Part shown: positions 62,641 through 64,000 of the stretch, in pieces
How positions within the stretch are numbered: the stretch's first letter is position 1
Layout of the letters: each line of letters begins with the position of its first letter
Source of the DNA: Spirosoma validum
GTDB lineage: Bacteria; Bacteroidota; Bacteroidia; Cytophagales; Spirosomataceae
Direction: 5' to 3'
Length of the DNA stretch: 64,000 nt
Assembly (NCBI RefSeq): GCF_014699035.1
Contig: NZ_JACXAA010000006.1
Location: 1-64,000, forward strand
Program-made: the position numbers and the translations under genes
Notes under the pieces: generated by a model
Seen by the model: only the letters and a program-made list of their open reading frames with translations
Databases searched by the model: none
What the model was told of the DNA's origin: nothing

Positions 62641-62820
62641 ATGGCACGAGTACGTATTACGCAGGTCAGCAGCACTATTAAGCGGCCGTTATCACAAAAA
62701 AACGCGATAAAGTCGTTAGGCTTAGGTAAAATCAACCGTAGCGTCGAACTTGAATACAATGATGCTTTGAAGGGTGCAATCAATAAGGTGCAGCACCTAG
62801 TGAAAGTTGAAGAAATTTAG
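62641..62820 (+). CDS. rpmD: 50S ribosomal protein L30
   Basis: 59 residues: MARVRITQVSSTIKRPLSQ, then KNAIKSLGLGKINRSVELE and INKVQHLVKVEEI. Short frame between rpsE and rplO, in its normal operon place; ATG 20 bases after the rpsE stop. The fold is the typical KIxxxxSxI...LGL pattern. Confidence 0.93.
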   Translation: MARVRITQVSSTIKRPLSQKNAIKSLGLGKINRSVELEYNDALKGAINKVQHLVKVEEI

Positions 62821-62828
62821 TACCTTTG
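62821..62828 (+). promoter_or_regulatory. Putative internal promoter -7 element before rplO
   Basis: TACCTTTG followed by C directly after the rpmD stop, fitting TAnnTTTG. The gap to rplO (94 bases) is longer than most in the operon. No well-spaced -33 element; low certainty. Confidence 0.35.
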
Positions 62829-62914
62829 CGATTCTTTTGGTTTTCAGGCTTTTCTGACCGTATGGTTGAATGGTGCCGAAAGACCAAAAGAATCATCTTT
62901 TTATCAATATACCA

Positions 62915-63391
62915 ATGAATTTAAGCAACCTTAGACCGGCAAAAGGTTCCGTCAGAGAGCGCAAGCGAGTCGGACGCGGGCAGGGATCAGGCATGGGCGG
63001 AACGTCTACGCGTGGTCACAAAGGAGCGCAATCGCGCTCAGGTTATAGTCGTAAGTTACACTTCGAAGGTGGTCAGATGCCTCTGCAGCGCCGTGTACCG
63101 AAGTTTGGCTTCAAGAATATTAACCGCGTCGAGTATAAACCCCTCAATCTGGATAGTATCCAGGCCTTAGTTGACGAAACAAAAGCAACTGTAGTTGACA
63201 TAGACTTCATGCTTCAGCATGGCTTAGTTAGCAAGAAAGATCTTGTTAAGGTCTTGAGTCGTGGCGAACTGACAGTTGCCGTTGAAATTCACGCCCATGC
63301 TTTCTCGGCTAGCGCCAAAGAAGCGATCGAAAAAGCAGGCGGGAAGGCCATTGTGCCAGCAAAAGAAGCGAACGAGGAAGCAACAAATTAA
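62915..63391 (+). CDS. rplO: 50S ribosomal protein L15
   Basis: About 158 residues from MNLSNLRPAKGSVRERKRVGRGQGSGMGGTSTRGHKGAQSRSGYSRKLHFEGGQMPLQRRVPKFGF. The longer frame from 62870 adds 15 residues that do not belong. A C-terminal Lys/Glu tail ends the protein. Last ribosomal gene before secY. Confidence 0.95.
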   Translation: MNLSNLRPAKGSVRERKRVGRGQGSGMGGTSTRGHKGAQSRSGYSRKLHFEGGQMPLQRRVPKFGFKNINRVEYKPLNLDSIQALVDETKATVVDIDFMLQHGLVSKKDLVKVLSRGELTVAVEIHAHAFSASAKEAIEKAGGKAIVPAKEANEEATN

Positions 63392-63422
63392 GTTGTAGCA
63401 CGGCAACAGCCGACCTACTTTT

Positions 63423-64000
63423 ATGAACCGACTCATCACCACGTTTAAAAATATTTTTGCAATTGACGAGTTGCGGAGTCGAATCCTCAACACGCTGTTG
63501 TTCATTACGGCGTTTCGTCTTGGTTCAGCAATTGTGCTACCGGGCGTTGACCCCCAGAAACTGAATTTAAATCCGCAAGGATTGCTCGGTTTATTGGACA
63601 CCTTTTTGGGTGGTGCGTTCAGTAAGGCTTCGATTTTTGCGCTGGGCATCATGCCATATATTTCGGCATCGATTGCTATTCAGTTACTTACCTTAGCTCT
63701 TCCTTACTTCCAGAAAATGCAGAAGGAAGGTGAGTCAGGACGTAAACGATTGAATCAAATTACGCGAGTACTTACGATTGGCGTAACAGCTGTACAAGCT
63801 ATTACGTATGTTCGGACAACAATTCCGGCTGAAGCGCTGCTAATTGATCGTGGTTTATTCACGATTTCGTCGTTGTTTGTCCTAACTGCAGGCACTATTT
63901 TCTGTATGTGGTTGGGGGAACGTATTACGGATAAAGGCATTGGAAATGGTATCTCCATGATTATCATGATCGGGATTGTATCACGTCTTCCTGGTGCAAT
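63423..64000 (+). CDS. secY: Preprotein translocase subunit SecY (5' part, cut by window end)
   Basis: Channel of the Sec translocon. 192 codons are visible: MNRLITTFKNIFAIDELRSRILNTLLFITAFRLGSAIVLPGV, with the plug-region LGGAFSKASIFALGIMPYISASIAIQLL and the LPYFQKMQKEGESGRKRLNQITR loop, then the fourth membrane segment GTIFCMWLGERITDKGIGNG. The rest lies beyond 64000. Confidence 0.95.
   Translation, partial: MNRLITTFKNIFAIDELRSRILNTLLFITAFRLGSAIVLPGVDPQKLNLNPQGLLGLLDTFLGGAFSKASIFALGIMPYISASIAIQLLTLALPYFQKMQKEGESGRKRLNQITRVLTIGVTAVQAITYVRTTIPAEALLIDRGLFTISSLFVLTAGTIFCMWLGERITDKGIGNGISMIIMIGIVSRLPGA

Overview
This window is a contiguous piece of a Bacteroidota chromosome, most likely from the order Cytophagales and close to Spirosoma. 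That placement is inference. It rests on the -7 promoter motif TAnnTTTG ahead of several genes, the lack of clear Shine-Dalgarno sequences, a TonB receptor paired with a DUF5074-type surface lipoprotein, LytTR, LemA/TPM and Wzi-like proteins, and the family-level look of the enzymes. No rRNA, tRNA, CRISPR array, transposase or prophage gene was seen.

Layout. 1-414 is the 3' end of a protein built from 49-residue Trp-rich repeats, probably a beta-propeller lectin. 415-1408 has no convincing gene but is full of hairpins. 1409-12748 is mostly housekeeping: acyl-CoA ligase, a LytTR regulator, cysM, pyrD, ftsK, a LolA-like carrier, upp, a Wzi-like outer-membrane protein and gmhA. 12709-13352 is a frameshifted remnant. 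13441-15385 is a lemA-TPM-TPM operon with a heptanucleotide repeat across one start codon. 15560-19493 holds an SDR, a two-component pair, and an AT-rich stretch with two genes I cannot name. A small RNA candidate lies at about 19778-19882. 19938-23029 is the nucleotide-sugar set galE-rfbB-rfbA. 23161-32365 is mixed housekeeping (SirB1-like, Sfp-type PPTase, WD40, DivIVA, folB, YtxJ-like, KDO transferase, rsgA, cystathionine beta-synthase).

32432-34203 is a two-gene cassette of an OLD/ABC-like ATPase and a TOPRIM/DUF4276-like protein with ATGA overlap. It is the best candidate here for a defence system. 34254-47365 carries an M1 aminopeptidase, methylmalonyl-CoA epimerase, an A-type Fe-S carrier, a thioesterase, a MetE-like enzyme, sugar-related oxidoreductases and isomerases, pnuC followed by a decayed nadR-like gene, and a 1041-residue PVC-type heme protein. 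47431-51458 is a cobalamin operon on the minus strand: a B12 riboswitch, a BtuB-like TonB receptor, a DUF5074-type lipoprotein and a Dph6-like PP-loop ATPase, the three genes overlapping by ATGA.

53826-64000 is the S10-spc ribosomal protein operon: rplC, D, W, B, rpsS, rplV, rpsC, rplP, rpmC, rpsQ, rplN, X, E, rpsN, rpsH, rplF, R, rpsE, rpmD, rplO and secY (cut by the window end). rpsJ is not in front of rplC. A promoter, a leader hairpin with a T-run and a second promoter precede rplC. S3 has a long Gly/Arg-rich tail and S17 an Ala/Pro/Glu-rich N-terminal extension.
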